A stretch of 64,000 nt of DNA from Candidatus Lutibacillus vidarii (GCA_016717165.1 JADKGA010000002.1:1812600-1876599), one strand, 5' to 3'; shown: positions 25,921-35,464, counted from the stretch's first letter. Notes: a model not told the origin generated them from the sequence alone. A program made the numbers and translations.

Positions 25921-27009
25921 CTACGTCCGCGGCGCGCCGCCGGAGGTCGGCCCGCCGGAGACGAACCGGACGTAGTCCGTGGTCGCCTCCGCCAGGGAGC
26001 TCACCCACGCCGGTGCGGGCTGCTCCAGCCACGTCGGTATGACGGACACCCCGCGAGCGCGGGTCAGCCGACGCCAGGTGCCGACGATTCGGCCGTCGAC
26101 GACGATGGTGGGCAGGAAGATCCCGTTGCGGCCGGGGACGACCGCGTCGAGGGCTTCGGGCGGGCCCGCGTGCGACCGGTCGGCATACCCGAGGAGGTAC
26201 TCGTCGAAGCCGGGCAGCAGGTGCAGCCGCCCGGGCTCGTCTGTCGGGGAGGGGACTGCCACCTCGCCCGGGTCGACGCCGGCGAGGGCGAGCGCCTCCC
26301 GGGCCCAGCCGAGGTTCTGCCCGGTCCACCAGGCGAGGTCGCGGTCGGTCGTCGGGGCGTGGCCGCGGACGTAGCGCGCCGCAAGGGTGGCCATCGCCTC
26401 CTCGCGCCCCAGGGTGCGTTGGGCGGCGACATCGTCGAGCAGGGCGAAGGTCTGCTGCGCCCCGGTCTGGGCGACCTGACAGAGCAGGCCGTCCTGGGCC
26501 AGGCGGCTGACGACGTGGTAGCCGCGCTGACCGACCGGGTCGACGCCGGCCCGGCGGAGCACCTCGAAGACCTCGGGCCGGGTCAGCCGGCCACCGGTCC
26601 CGGGCTCCCCGAGCCCCGCCTGCAGGGCCTCCGCAGCGGTCCCGAAGTCCGTCTCGGTCAGCCCGAGCTGCTCCCACCGGCGCCGAGCAGCCCGGTGAAC
26701 CGGCGCGTTGAGCAGGGTGCACATCCACCGGGCGTCGGCCCCTGGGACCAGGTGGAGCGTCCCGCGCATCGGCCAGGTCCGGACGATCGCCCCGGCGTTC
26801 AGGGCCGTCTCGACGTCGGCGCGCACGCTGCCCGGGGCGCGCAGCCCGACGGCCCACAGCGCGCTCGCGCAGTCCTGCGCCTGCAGTGCCCCGAGCGCCT
26901 CGACGACCTCGGCCGGCATACCCAGGTGTGCGGGGGCGACCCCGAGCGAGGCCAGCCGGGCCACACCCAGGGAGCCAGCCGAGCCGACCGGACCGGTCGG
27001 CGTGCTCAC
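25921..27009 (-). CDS. winged-helix AlkZ/YcaQ-like DNA glycosylase family protein
   Basis: 362 residues of the HTH_42 superfamily that includes AlkZ-type glycosylases. ALGALQAQDCASALWAVGLR (about 40-59) holds the QxQ-like motif, MRGTLHLVPGADARWM the conserved RGTLH, and a later LLPGFDEYLLGYADR is characteristic. GTG at 27009 overlaps the dnaE stop, so it is coupled to the replicative polymerase gene. Excision of alkylated or crosslinked bases is plausible from the family but not shown here. Confidence 0.8.
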   Translation of the reverse strand: MSTPTGPVGSAGSLGVARLASLGVAPAHLGMPAEVVEALGALQAQDCASALWAVGLRAPGSVRADVETALNAGAIVRTWPMRGTLHLVPGADARWMCTLLNAPVHRAARRRWEQLGLTETDFGTAAEALQAGLGEPGTGGRLTRPEVFEVLRRAGVDPVGQRGYHVVSRLAQDGLLCQVAQTGAQQTFALLDDVAAQRTLGREEAMATLAARYVRGHAPTTDRDLAWWTGQNLGWAREALALAGVDPGEVAVPSPTDEPGRLHLLPGFDEYLLGYADRSHAGPPEALDAVVPGRNGIFLPTIVVDGRIVGTWRRLTRARGVSVIPTWLEQPAPAWVSSLAEATTDYVRFVSGGPTSGGAPRT

Positions 27010-30000
27010 CCGCCCAGGCACGCCGGGCCGAGCAGGGCCTTGAGGTCGCCGTAGAGGGCGGGTGAGGGCGCGACTCGCAGGGTGTCGATGGTGAGGACAG
27101 TCGTCCGGCCGGGAGCGGTGAGCCGGACCCGCACCTCGGTGCCGCCGGGGTGGTCCTGAAGCACCTCGCGGAGCCGTCCGACGACGCTGGCGGTGGCCCG
27201 GTTGACCGGCATGCTCAGCACGACCGGGCCGCTGGCGGCCGAGCGGACGTCAGGCAAGGTCAGATCCGAGGCGATGAGCGAGACCGACTCGTCGCGGTGG
27301 CTGACCCGCCCCCGGACGGCGACGACGACGTCATTGGCGAGCATCGTGCCGAACTGGACATAGGCGTTGGGGAAGAAGAGCACCTCGACCGAGCCCTCGA
27401 GGTCCTCGACGGTCGCGATGGCCCACAGGTCGCCGCGCTTGTTGCGCTTCAGCTGCAGGCCGGTCACCAGGCCGGCGATGGTCAGGCCCGCGCCCTCCTG
27501 GATCGTCTCGTCGTTCATCAGCGCGGCGATCGGCAGGTCGGCGTGCCCGGCGAGCACGTGCTCGATGCCGAGCAGCGGGTGGTCCGAGACGTAGAGGCCG
27601 AGCATCTCCCGCTCGAAGGCGAGCAGCGCCGGCTTGTCCCACTCGGTCACCGGGATCGGCGGGAGGACGACGAAGGAGGACGCGTCGACCCCGCCGAGGT
27701 CGCCGAAGAGCGAGTCCTGGCCCACGGCCTCCTGGCGCTTCTCGTCGACGAGGGCATCGAGGTAGACCTCGTGGATCTGGGCCAGACCGAACCGGGTCGC
27801 GCCGAGGGTGTCGAAGGCGCCGGCCTTGATGAGCGACTCGACGGTGCGCTTGTTGCACACCGTGATCGGGACCTTGCGGACGAAGTCCTCGAAGCTGGTG
27901 AACGGGCCCTTCTGCGTCCGGGCCGCGACGATGCCCTCGACGACGTTCTCCCCGACATTGCGGATGGCTGCCATCCCAAACCGGATGTCGGCTCCGACGG
28001 CGGTGAAGACCCCGATCGAGGTGTTGACATCGGGCGGGAGCACCTTGATGCCCATCCGGCGACACTCCCCCAGGTAGAGCGCCGACTTGTCCTTGTCGTC
28101 GCGCACGCTGGTCAGCAGCGCGGCCATGTACTCGGCCGGATAGTTCGCCTTGAGGTATGCCGTCCAGTAGCTGACCAGCCCGTATGCCGCGGTGTGTGCC
28201 TTGTTGAAGGCGTAGTCGGAGAACGGGACGAGGATGTCCCAGAGGGTCCGCACCGCCGAGTCGGAGTAGCCGTGCGCCCGCATTCCCTCGCTGAACGGGA
28301 CGAACTCGGCGTCGAGCACCTCCTTCTTCTTCTTGCCCATCGCCTTGCGGAGCATGTCGGCCTTGCCGAGGGAGTAGCCCGCGACCTTCTGCGCGATGAG
28401 CTGGACCTGCTCCTGGTAGACGATGAGCCCGTAGGTCGGGTCGAGGATCTCGGCGAGCGGTTCGGCCAGCTCGGGGTGGATCGGTTCGACCTTCTGCCGG
28501 CCGGTCTTGCGGAAGGCGTAGTTCGTGTGACTGTTGGCGCCCATCGGGCCGGGGCGGTACAGCGCGAGGGCGGCGGAGATGTCCTCGAAGTTGTCCGGCT
28601 GCATCTGCCGCAGCAGGGTGCGCATGCCGCCGCCGTCGAGCTGGAAGACGCCGAGGGTGTCGCCGCGCTGGAGCAGCTCGTAGACCGCCGCATCGGAGGG
28701 GTCCTGGCTTAGCTCGTCGAGGTCGATGACGACGCCCCGGTTGGCCGCGACATTGGCGATGGCGTCGTCGAGGATGGTGAGATTGCGCAGCCCCAGGAAG
28801 TCCATCTTGACCAGCCCCAGCGCCTCGCAGCTGGGGTAGTCGAACTGGGTGATGATCTGGCCGTCCTGCTCCCGCTTCATGATCGGGATGACGTCGACGA
28901 GCGGTTCGCTGCTCATGATGACCCCGGCGGCGTGGACGCCCCACTGCCGTTTGAGGCCCTCCAGGCCCAGCGCCGTCGCGACGACCTCCTTGGCCTGCAG
29001 GTCGGTCTCGACCAGGGTCCGGAAGTCGGCGCCCTCCTTGTAGCGGTCGTGCTCCTGGTCGTAGATCTTCGCCAGCGGGACGTCCTTGCCCATGACGGCC
29101 GCGGGCATCGCCTTGGTGAGCTTCTCCCCCATCGCGAAGGGGTGACCCATGACCCGCGCGGCGTCCTTGACCGCCTGCTTGGCCTTGATCGTCCCGTAGG
29201 TGACGATCTGGGCGACTCGGTCGTCGCCATACTTCTCGGTGACATAGCGGATCACCTCGCCGCGGCGACGCTCGTCGAAGTCGACGTCGAAGTCCGGCAT
29301 CGACGGCCGCTCGGGGTTGAGGAAGCGCTCGAAGATCAGGCCGTGCCGCACCGGGTCGAGGTCGGTGATCCGCAGCGCATAGGCGCACATCGAGCCGGCG
29401 CCGGACCCACGTCCCGGTCCGACCCGGATGCCGTGGTCCTTGGCCCAGGTGATGAAGTCGGCGACGACGAGGAAGTAGCCGGCATACCCCTTCCCGAGGA
29501 TGACCTCGGTCTCGTATGCCGCCTGCGCGCTCGCGTAGTCCGGGACACCCTGGGGGTAGCGGCGCCGCAGTCCGCGCTCGACCTCCTTGACGAACCAGCT
29601 GGTCTCGTCCTCGCCCGGCGGGCAGGGGAAGCGCGGCATGTAGCGGCCCTCGCCGAGGGTGAACGAGATATCGCACATCTGCGCGACCGCGATGGTGTTG
29701 TCGCACGCCTCGGGCAGCTCGGCGAAGAGGCGCCGCATGTCCTGCGGGCTCTTGAGGTAGAACTCCTCGGCGTCGAACTTGAACCGGTTCGGGTCCATGA
29801 GGGTGGAGCCGGACTGGACGCAGAGCAGCGCCGCGTGCGCCTGGGCGTCCCCGGCGCTGGTGTAGTGCAGGTCGTTGGTGGCCAGGAGGGGCAGGCCGAG
29901 GTCCTTGGCGATCCGGAGCAGCTCGCGTTGGGTCTGCCGCTCGATGGGCAGCCCGTGGTCCATCACCTCGGCGAAGTAGTTGCCCGAACCGAAGATGTCA

Positions 30001-30542
30001 CGCAGGTCCGCGGCGGCCTCGAGGGCCTCGCGGTACTGGCCGAAGCGGAGCCGGGTCTGCACCTCCCCGCCGACGCAGCCGGTGGTCCCGATCAACCCTG
30101 CGGAGTATGTCGAAAGCAGCTCGCGGTCCAGCCGCGGTTTGAAGTAGAAGCCCTCGAGGGAGGCCAGCGAGCTCATCCGGAAGAGGTTGTGCAGCCCGTT
30201 GTTGTTCTTGGCCAGCAAGGTCATGTGGGTGTAGGCGCCGCTGCCACCGACGTCGTCGCGGCCGCCGTCGCCGTACTTGACCCGGGTGCGGTCACCCCGG
30301 GCGGTCCCGGGGGTGACATAGGCCTCGACCCCGATGATCGGCTTGACCCCGGTGCCCTGGGCCTTCTTCCAGAACTCGTAGGCGCCGAAGACGTACCCGT
30401 GGTCGGTCGTCGCCAGCGCCGGCATGCCCATCCGCGCGGCCGCGTCGAAGAGCTCGTCGATCCGCGCCGCTCCGTCGAGCATCGAGTACTCGGTGTGGAC
30501 GTGCAGGTGGACGAACTGGTCGGAGGCAGGCTGGTCGGACAT
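27006..30542 (-). CDS. dnaE: DNA polymerase III alpha subunit
   Basis: Replicative DNA polymerase catalytic subunit, 1178 residues, DnaE1 type. An N-terminal PHP domain (about 1-280) keeps metal residues in HVHTEYSMLDG and TTDHG, as in actinobacterial polymerases where it acts as the proofreading nuclease. The palm has PDFDVDFDE (about 428), followed by GTIKAKQAVKDAARV, then tau- and beta-binding, HhH and OB (about 1010-1090) domains. ATG at 30542. No frameshift is seen over 3.5 kb. Confidence 0.98.
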   Translation of the reverse strand: MSDQPASDQFVHLHVHTEYSMLDGAARIDELFDAAARMGMPALATTDHGYVFGAYEFWKKAQGTGVKPIIGVEAYVTPGTARGDRTRVKYGDGGRDDVGGSGAYTHMTLLAKNNNGLHNLFRMSSLASLEGFYFKPRLDRELLSTYSAGLIGTTGCVGGEVQTRLRFGQYREALEAAADLRDIFGSGNYFAEVMDHGLPIERQTQRELLRIAKDLGLPLLATNDLHYTSAGDAQAHAALLCVQSGSTLMDPNRFKFDAEEFYLKSPQDMRRLFAELPEACDNTIAVAQMCDISFTLGEGRYMPRFPCPPGEDETSWFVKEVERGLRRRYPQGVPDYASAQAAYETEVILGKGYAGYFLVVADFITWAKDHGIRVGPGRGSGAGSMCAYALRITDLDPVRHGLIFERFLNPERPSMPDFDVDFDERRRGEVIRYVTEKYGDDRVAQIVTYGTIKAKQAVKDAARVMGHPFAMGEKLTKAMPAAVMGKDVPLAKIYDQEHDRYKEGADFRTLVETDLQAKEVVATALGLEGLKRQWGVHAAGVIMSSEPLVDVIPIMKREQDGQIITQFDYPSCEALGLVKMDFLGLRNLTILDDAIANVAANRGVVIDLDELSQDPSDAAVYELLQRGDTLGVFQLDGGGMRTLLRQMQPDNFEDISAALALYRPGPMGANSHTNYAFRKTGRQKVEPIHPELAEPLAEILDPTYGLIVYQEQVQLIAQKVAGYSLGKADMLRKAMGKKKKEVLDAEFVPFSEGMRAHGYSDSAVRTLWDILVPFSDYAFNKAHTAAYGLVSYWTAYLKANYPAEYMAALLTSVRDDKDKSALYLGECRRMGIKVLPPDVNTSIGVFTAVGADIRFGMAAIRNVGENVVEGIVAARTQKGPFTSFEDFVRKVPITVCNKRTVESLIKAGAFDTLGATRFGLAQIHEVYLDALVDEKRQEAVGQDSLFGDLGGVDASSFVVLPPIPVTEWDKPALLAFEREMLGLYVSDHPLLGIEHVLAGHADLPIAALMNDETIQEGAGLTIAGLVTGLQLKRNKRGDLWAIATVEDLEGSVEVLFFPNAYVQFGTMLANDVVVAVRGRVSHRDESVSLIASDLTLPDVRSAASGPVVLSMPVNRATASVVGRLREVLQDHPGGTEVRVRLTAPGRTTVLTIDTLRVAPSPALYGDLKALLGPACLGG

Positions 30543-30675
30543 CCCTCGGAGTGTATGACGCCGCGGCGACAGGCCCGGGCGTGTCGCGCGTGTCGTGCGT
30601 GGCGCCGCATGGGCTCCTCCGTGCGGAGGTGTCGGACGCTCCCGGGCGAGGCCGGCCCGCGGGCAGCCGGCCGGG

Positions 30676-31620
30676 TCAGCGCGTGCTCGGCTCGGCCCCG
30701 ATCCGGTCCAGGGCGGTCTGCAGCTCAGGGGCGAAGGCGCTGGTGAAGGTGACCCACTCCCCCGAGCCTGGGTGCTCGAAGCCCAGGCCGGAGGCGTGCA
30801 GCCACTGTCGCTCCAGCCCCAGCCGCGCGGCCAGTCGCGGGTCGGCCCCGTAGGTGAGGTCGCCGCAGCACGGGTGGTGGAGGGCCGCGAAGTGCACCCG
30901 GATCTGGTGGGTGCGACCGGTCTCGAGGTGGATCCGCAGCAGCGAGGCGTGCCGGAAGGCCTCGACGAGCTCGTAGTGGGTCACCGCGTGGCGCCCGGAC
31001 TCCATGATGGCGAACTTGTAGTCGTAGGCCGGGTGCCGTCCGATCGGCGCGTCAATGGTCCCCTCGTGCGGGTCCGGGAGGCCCTGGACGAGGGCGTGGT
31101 ACTCCTTGTCGACGGTCCGTGACTTGAAGGCCCTTTTCAGTCGGCTGTACGCCATTTCCGACTTGCAGACGACCATGAGCCCGGAGGTGCCCACATCGAG
31201 GCGGCTCACGACGCCCTGCCGCTCAGGGGCGCCGGATGTCGAGATGCGGTATCCGGCCGCGGCGAGGGCTCCGAGAACGTCTGGACCGGTCCAGCCCACG
31301 CTCGGGTGAGCGGCCACCCCGGCCGGTTTGTCGACGACGACGATTTCCGTATCGTCATACACAATTCCCATCCCCGGGACCGGAGTAGGGACGATCGACG
31401 GTTCGGGCCGCTGCGCCCCGGTGACCAGCTCGACGTCGAGCACGTCGCCGGCGCGGACCCGGTGGGACTTCCCGACCAGCACACCATTGACCTGGACGTG
31501 CCCGGTGGCGGCGAGCTCGGCCGCCCGGGTGCGCGAGACCCCGAACAGGCGCGCCAGGGCGGCGTCGACCCGCTCCCCCTCCAGGCCCTCGGGCACGGGG
31601 AGCATCCGGGAGTCACTCAC
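30676..31620 (-). CDS. rluD: RluD-type pseudouridine synthase
   Basis: Makes pseudouridine in 23S rRNA. 314 residues: an S4 RNA-binding domain (about 12-75, with RVDAALARLFGVSRTRAAEL) and the RluA catalytic domain with the essential Asp in SRLDVGTSGLMVV (about 140) and the GRTHQIRVHFAALHHP motif. GTG at 31620 overlaps the lspA end by 8 bases. The order lspA-rluD-dnaE is typical of actinobacteria. Confidence 0.95.
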   Translation of the reverse strand: MSDSRMLPVPEGLEGERVDAALARLFGVSRTRAAELAATGHVQVNGVLVGKSHRVRAGDVLDVELVTGAQRPEPSIVPTPVPGMGIVYDDTEIVVVDKPAGVAAHPSVGWTGPDVLGALAAAGYRISTSGAPERQGVVSRLDVGTSGLMVVCKSEMAYSRLKRAFKSRTVDKEYHALVQGLPDPHEGTIDAPIGRHPAYDYKFAIMESGRHAVTHYELVEAFRHASLLRIHLETGRTHQIRVHFAALHHPCCGDLTYGADPRLAARLGLERQWLHASGLGFEHPGSGEWVTFTSAFAPELQTALDRIGAEPSTR

Positions 31621-32161
31621 CGCCGGGCCGGGTCCCGTCGAGGGCGATGCCGCGCACACTGAGCAGCGCCACCAGGCACGCTGCGGTGACGATGGCGATA
31701 TCGGCGACATTGCCGATGAAGACGCGGTAGTCGATGAAGTCGACGACATGTCCCCGGCCGAAACCGGGCTCACGGAACAGCCGGTCGGTGAGATTGCCCA
31801 GCGCCCCGCCGAGGAGCAGCCCGAGCGCGACGGCCCAGCCCCGGCTGCCGATCCGCCGACTGGCCCGGACGATGACGACGAGGATGACGACGGCCAGGAT
31901 CGTCAGGAGCCAGGTGCTGCCCGTTCCGATCGAGAAGGCCGCACCGGGGTTGCGGATGAGCCGCAGCGAGAGCAGGTCACCGAGCACGGGGACCCGGTGT
32001 CCGTCGGCGAGCGCCGACGCCGCCCACAGCTTGCTCCCGAGATCGGCGAGATATGACGTCACCGCGACCGCGACGAGGGCAGCCAGCAGCCCCTGGCGAG
32101 ACCGCGGGGGTGCTGCCGGGACGTCCTGCGCGCTCAGTGGCGCTCCTGCTTCTGCTTGCAT
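31613..32161 (-). CDS. lspA: lipoprotein signal peptidase
   Basis: Membrane aspartyl protease that trims lipoprotein signal peptides. About 182 residues with four membrane segments. Conserved blocks are DLGSKLWA, RNPGAAFSIG, GGALGNLTDRLFR (catalytic Asp) and GNVADIAIV (second Asp, here with a preceding GN). ATG at 32161 gives MQAEAG and overlaps the end of the upstream gene by 28 bases; an upstream GTG at 32170 is less likely. Confidence 0.94.
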   Translation of the reverse strand: MQAEAGAPLSAQDVPAAPPRSRQGLLAALVAVAVTSYLADLGSKLWAASALADGHRVPVLGDLLSLRLIRNPGAAFSIGTGSTWLLTILAVVILVVIVRASRRIGSRGWAVALGLLLGGALGNLTDRLFREPGFGRGHVVDFIDYRVFIGNVADIAIVTAACLVALLSVRGIALDGTRPGGE

Positions 32162-32568
32162 GTCACGCACAGGGTCGCACGCGGAGCGGCCTGGAGTCGA
32201 AATTTGCCGATCGGCTCACCGCAGGACTCGCAGATACCGTAGCCGCCCTGCTCCAGCCGCTCCATGGCGTGCCGGTTCTGCTCGAGCAGCAGGCGAGCGT
32301 TGTTGGCGACGGTCAGCTCCTGCTCCCGCTCGAACGCCTTGACCCCCGCATCGGCCGAGTCGTCGCCGGACTCTGCGCCGGCGTCATCGATGAGCGCGGC
32401 GATATCGTCCTCGACGATGCTGATCTCTCGCTCGAGCCCATGGATGTCCCGGGCCAGGACCGCCTGGATCTCGGCGACCTCCTCGGAGGTCCATGGCTCC
32501 TCGTCCGGGCGGACCGGCAGGACCTGGTGGGCTGCCGGGGCGGACCCCGCTGACTTGCGCGCTGCCAT
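32134..32568 (-). CDS. DksA/TraR-type zinc finger protein
   Basis: 144-residue protein with a helical coiled-coil body (about 30-110, including EIQAVLARDIHGLEREIS) and a C-terminal zinc finger CESCGEP...CVTCKQKQ (about 118-140). It belongs to the TraR/DksA family that acts on RNA polymerase through the secondary channel; in actinobacteria some members are RbpA-independent regulators. ATG at 32568 lies 6 bases from GGGG. It is found next to lspA in many actinobacteria. Confidence 0.88.
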   Translation of the reverse strand: MAARKSAGSAPAAHQVLPVRPDEEPWTSEEVAEIQAVLARDIHGLEREISIVEDDIAALIDDAGAESGDDSADAGVKAFEREQELTVANNARLLLEQNRHAMERLEQGGYGICESCGEPIGKFRLQAAPRATLCVTCKQKQERH

Positions 32569-32698
32569 GGTGGACCCCTTGTGTTGGCGTTCGCTGCGGC
32601 GAAAGCCGGGAGCGATGCACGGGAGGATAGGCCACCTGGCAGTGGGTCTCAATCCCAACACCCGGTGTGCGGAGTCATCTCGGTCACAACGCAACGAC

Positions 32699-32728
32699 GA
32701 GGGGCCCGGGTCGCGACCCGGGCCCCTC
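32699..32728 (-). terminator. perfect 30-bp inverted repeat after divIVA
   Basis: A 15-bp stem, GAGGGGCCCGGGTCG, with its exact complement and no spacer lies 17 bp past the divIVA stop. It is the expected place for a terminator of the leftward dcw transcript. There is no U-rich tail, as is common in high-GC actinobacteria. Confidence 0.75.
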
Positions 32729-32745
32729 GCGCGTCGATGCCTCGG

Positions 32746-33840
32746 TCAGCCCTCGCCCCCCTCGGCGTCAGCCGCCGGGCTGGGGGTCTCGCCCACGTGG
32801 TCGAGGTCGGCAAGCTGCCCCTCGAGGTAGGAGCGCAGCTGCTTGCGGTAGTTGCGCTCGAAGCCACGCAGCTCTTCGATCTGGTGCTCCAGGACGCCCT
32901 TCTGCTGCTCCAGCTCCTGGAGGATGGCGGCCTTCTTCTGCTGCGCCTCGGTGACCATTCCGGTGGACCGCTCACGCGCCTCGGTGATCATCTCCTCGCG
33001 GCGCGCGCCGGCCTGGGCGAGCATCTCGTCATGGCGGCTCTGGGCCGTCGAGACCAGCTCGTCGTGGCGGGACTGCGCCGTCCCGAGGAGCTCGTCGTGC
33101 TTGGCCTGGGCGGTGCCGATCAGCTCGTCGTGGCGGGACTGCGCCTCGGTGACCAGCTGGTCACGGATCTGCTCACCTCGAGCAACGTGCTCGTCGTGCA
33201 GCCGCTGGGCCAGCTCGATGACGCTGGCGGCGCTGCCTGCGACCGCCATCGACCCGGTGACTGGGCTCGGGTCCGCCACCGGCGCGCTGACGACCGGAGC
33301 GCTGACCGTCGCGGCCGCGGCCTCAGCGGCGGCGGCCTGGTGGGCGGCTGCCTCGGCAGCGGCCTGCTCGGCGGCCGCCTGAGCGGACGCAGCACGGTCG
33401 GAGGCCGCGCGCTCCGCCTCCTCGGCGGTCGCGACGGCGGAGGTGCTGCGCTGCTCGGCATCGCGCTCGGCGTTCTGAGCGCGCTCGGCAGCGGCCGCGA
33501 CCCGTTGCTCGGCCTCGGTCTCGGCCTCGCTGACCCGGGCGCTGACCGTGGACAGCTGGTCCTCGGCGCTGCGGATCTGGTCCTGCAGCTCGGCCAACCG
33601 GGACGATGCCGCGTCGAGCTCGCCTTCGCCGACCGCGGGAGCCGCCGCAGCTGCCGGGAGGCCACGACCGGCCCGGCAGTCGTTGAGCTGCTGCAGGTAG
33701 TCGTCGCGCTGGGCGATGAGGGACCTCATCTCGGCGACGATCTCGTCGAGGAAGTCGTCGACCTCTCGCTCGTCATATCCCTTTCGGAACTGCGTGCTTT
33801 GGAACTGCTTGTTGAGGATGTCCTCGGGCGTCAGCGCCAT
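32746..33840 (-). CDS. divIVA: DivIVA/Wag31 polar growth protein
   Basis: Coiled-coil scaffold that marks the cell pole and organises wall growth. 364 residues start with the lipid-binding domain MALTPEDILNKQF and FRKGYDEREVDDFLDEIV. Alanine/glutamate-rich coiled coil runs to about 195, a Pro/Ala/Ser linker follows, then a repeat array with RHDE units (about 225-275), and a final coil (EEMITEARERSTGMVTE). It closes the dcw cluster. The length exceeds that of mycobacterial Wag31. Confidence 0.95.
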   Translation of the reverse strand: MALTPEDILNKQFQSTQFRKGYDEREVDDFLDEIVAEMRSLIAQRDDYLQQLNDCRAGRGLPAAAAAPAVGEGELDAASSRLAELQDQIRSAEDQLSTVSARVSEAETEAEQRVAAAAERAQNAERDAEQRSTSAVATAEEAERAASDRAASAQAAAEQAAAEAAAHQAAAAEAAAATVSAPVVSAPVADPSPVTGSMAVAGSAASVIELAQRLHDEHVARGEQIRDQLVTEAQSRHDELIGTAQAKHDELLGTAQSRHDELVSTAQSRHDEMLAQAGARREEMITEARERSTGMVTEAQQKKAAILQELEQQKGVLEHQIEELRGFERNYRKQLRSYLEGQLADLDHVGETPSPAADAEGGEG

Positions 33841-33954
33841 TTTTCACCTCGACTTAACCGGACGGGTCGGGTCCACCGTAGCGAAGCGAGCCAAGAGTCC
33901 CAAGTGGAGGGTCTCCCGCGGACCTCCAACGGGCCTGCTTGAGCACGCCAACGG

Positions 33955-34245
33955 CTACCGCGCGAGGGCGCCGGTGACATTCATGAGCAGCGAGATCCCG
34001 AGTAACAGGACCAGCATGGACAGGTCGACACTGGCCCCACCGATCCGTAGCGGCGGGATGAGCCGACGGAGCAGCCGAACCGCCGGGTCGGTCACGGTGA
34101 ACAGCGCCTCGGCGATGACGAGGACGACGCCACGCGGTCGCCAGTCCCGGCTGAAGACCTGCACCCACTCGATGACCAGGCGGCCGATGAGCGCGACGAA
34201 GTAGAGCCAGAGGAGAAAGTTCAGGACCGAGAACACGACCCCCAT
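33955..34245 (-). CDS. yggT: YggT-family membrane protein
   Basis: 96-residue protein with two or three hydrophobic spans (1-25 and 62-93) and the family motif TDPAVRLLRRLIPPLRIGG in the loop. Small YggT proteins are conserved between sepF and divIVA in actinobacteria and are thought to help division or osmotic tolerance; the exact role is unknown. ATG at 34245, 12 bases after the sepF stop. Confidence 0.92.
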   Translation of the reverse strand: MGVVFSVLNFLLWLYFVALIGRLVIEWVQVFSRDWRPRGVVLVIAEALFTVTDPAVRLLRRLIPPLRIGGASVDLSMLVLLLGISLLMNVTGALAR

Positions 34246-34257
34246 GACCGTGTCGGC

Positions 34258-34719
34258 TCAGCTCTGGTTGAAGAAGCCTCGGGTGCTGACCGGCGGGGCA
34301 GGCTCCTCGGCGGCGACCTCGACGTGGGCTGGGGAGAGCAGGAAGACCTTGCTCGTCACCCGCTCGATCGAGCCATGCAGGCCGAAGATGAGGCCGGCGG
34401 CGAAGTCGACGAGCCGCTTGGCGTCGGCGTCCTCCATGTCGGTGAGGTTCATGATGACCGGGACACCGTCGCGGAAGGCCTCCCCGATGGTCTTGGCCTC
34501 GTTGTAGGTCCGGGGGTGGATCGTCGTGATCCGGTTCAGGGTCGCGGCGGGCTCACGGACCACGTGGGCAACGGGCGTGCGGCGCAGCGGCGTGACGGCG
34601 GCGCCACGGTCCTCCTCCAGGTCGTAGCGGTCCTCGGAGGTGTCGAGGTCGTCATACCGCTCGTCGTCCTCCTCGGCGAACCCGAGGTAGACCATGGTCT
34701 TGCGAAGGGCACCAGCCAT
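34258..34719 (-). CDS. sepF: cell division protein SepF
   Basis: FtsZ-anchoring protein that replaces FtsA in actinobacteria. 153 residues: an N-terminal amphipathic membrane-targeting helix (MAGALRKTMVYLGF), a charged linker (DDERYDDLDTSEDRYDLEED) and the C-terminal SepF domain (about 65-145, with GVPVIMNLTDMEDADAKRLVDF). No ftsA is present, which fits. ATG at 34719. Confidence 0.96.
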   Translation of the reverse strand: MAGALRKTMVYLGFAEEDDERYDDLDTSEDRYDLEEDRGAAVTPLRRTPVAHVVREPAATLNRITTIHPRTYNEAKTIGEAFRDGVPVIMNLTDMEDADAKRLVDFAAGLIFGLHGSIERVTSKVFLLSPAHVEVAAEEPAPPVSTRGFFNQS

Positions 34720-34762
34720 GGCGTCGCTCCCTGCTCATTGTCCGGCCGCGTCGCAACGCACG

Positions 34763-35464
34763 TTACAGAAGTGGCGAACGCGAACCGAGGATTGCGGTCC
34801 CGACACGCAGGTGTGTCGCGCCGTGCCGGACGGCGGCCTCAAGGTCCCCACTCATCCCCGCGCTGATCCAGCTCGCCTCGGGGTGATCCGCCCGCAGCTG
34901 CGCGGCGATCTGCGCCAGTCGGGCGAAGGCGGCGTCCGGGTCGGCACCCAGCGGTGCCACCGCCATCACCCCGCGCAAGGACAGCTCGGGGCAGGTCGCG
35001 ATGGCGTCCGCGATGTCCGGGACGTCGCCTGGGTCGGCCCCGCCGCGACCCGGGGCGTCGTCAAGGCTCACCTGGATGAGCGCGGCCGCGGTGCGCCCGT
35101 GCCTGGCCAGGCCCGCCGCGAGCGCGCGGACCAGCTTGGGTCGGTCCACCGCATGGACGACATCGGCGTATGCCGCCACCGCGGCCGCCTTGTTCGTCTG
35201 AAGCTGGCCGATCATGTGCCGGACCACCCGGGCCCCCTCGGCGTAGGCCTGCGCGAACTTCGGCGCCGCCTCCTGGTGCCGGTTCTCCCCGACGTCCCGC
35301 ACGCCCAGCCCGGCGAGCTCGACGACGTCGGAGGCGGGGAAGGTCTTGGTGACAACGACGAGGGTAAGCTCAGCCCGGTCGCGCCCCGCTGCGGCACACG
35401 CCGCCGCGATGCGGGCCTCGGTGTCCATGAGGTTCGCGGCGAGCTCGTCACGGCGGGTCGGCAT
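34763..35464 (-). CDS. yggS: PLP homeostasis protein YggS/ProSC
   Basis: PLP-binding alanine racemase-like TIM barrel without catalysis, keeping free PLP balanced. 233 residues. The PLP lysine lies in VVVTKTFP (about 38), the conserved HMIGQLQTNK at about 83, and the phosphate-binding SAGMSGDLEAAV near the end. ATG at 35464 is 3 bases after the pgeF stop. It is common in actinobacterial dcw clusters. Confidence 0.95.
   Translation of the reverse strand: MPTRRDELAANLMDTEARIAAACAAAGRDRAELTLVVVTKTFPASDVVELAGLGVRDVGENRHQEAAPKFAQAYAEGARVVRHMIGQLQTNKAAAVAAYADVVHAVDRPKLVRALAAGLARHGRTAAALIQVSLDDAPGRGGADPGDVPDIADAIATCPELSLRGVMAVAPLGADPDAAFARLAQIAAQLRADHPEASWISAGMSGDLEAAVRHGATHLRVGTAILGSRSPLL

Noticed and set aside
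24341..26857. An 838-codon frame overlapping ptrB and the AlkZ-like gene
   Set aside because: Composition is a shadow of ptrB in another frame with no recognisable domain.
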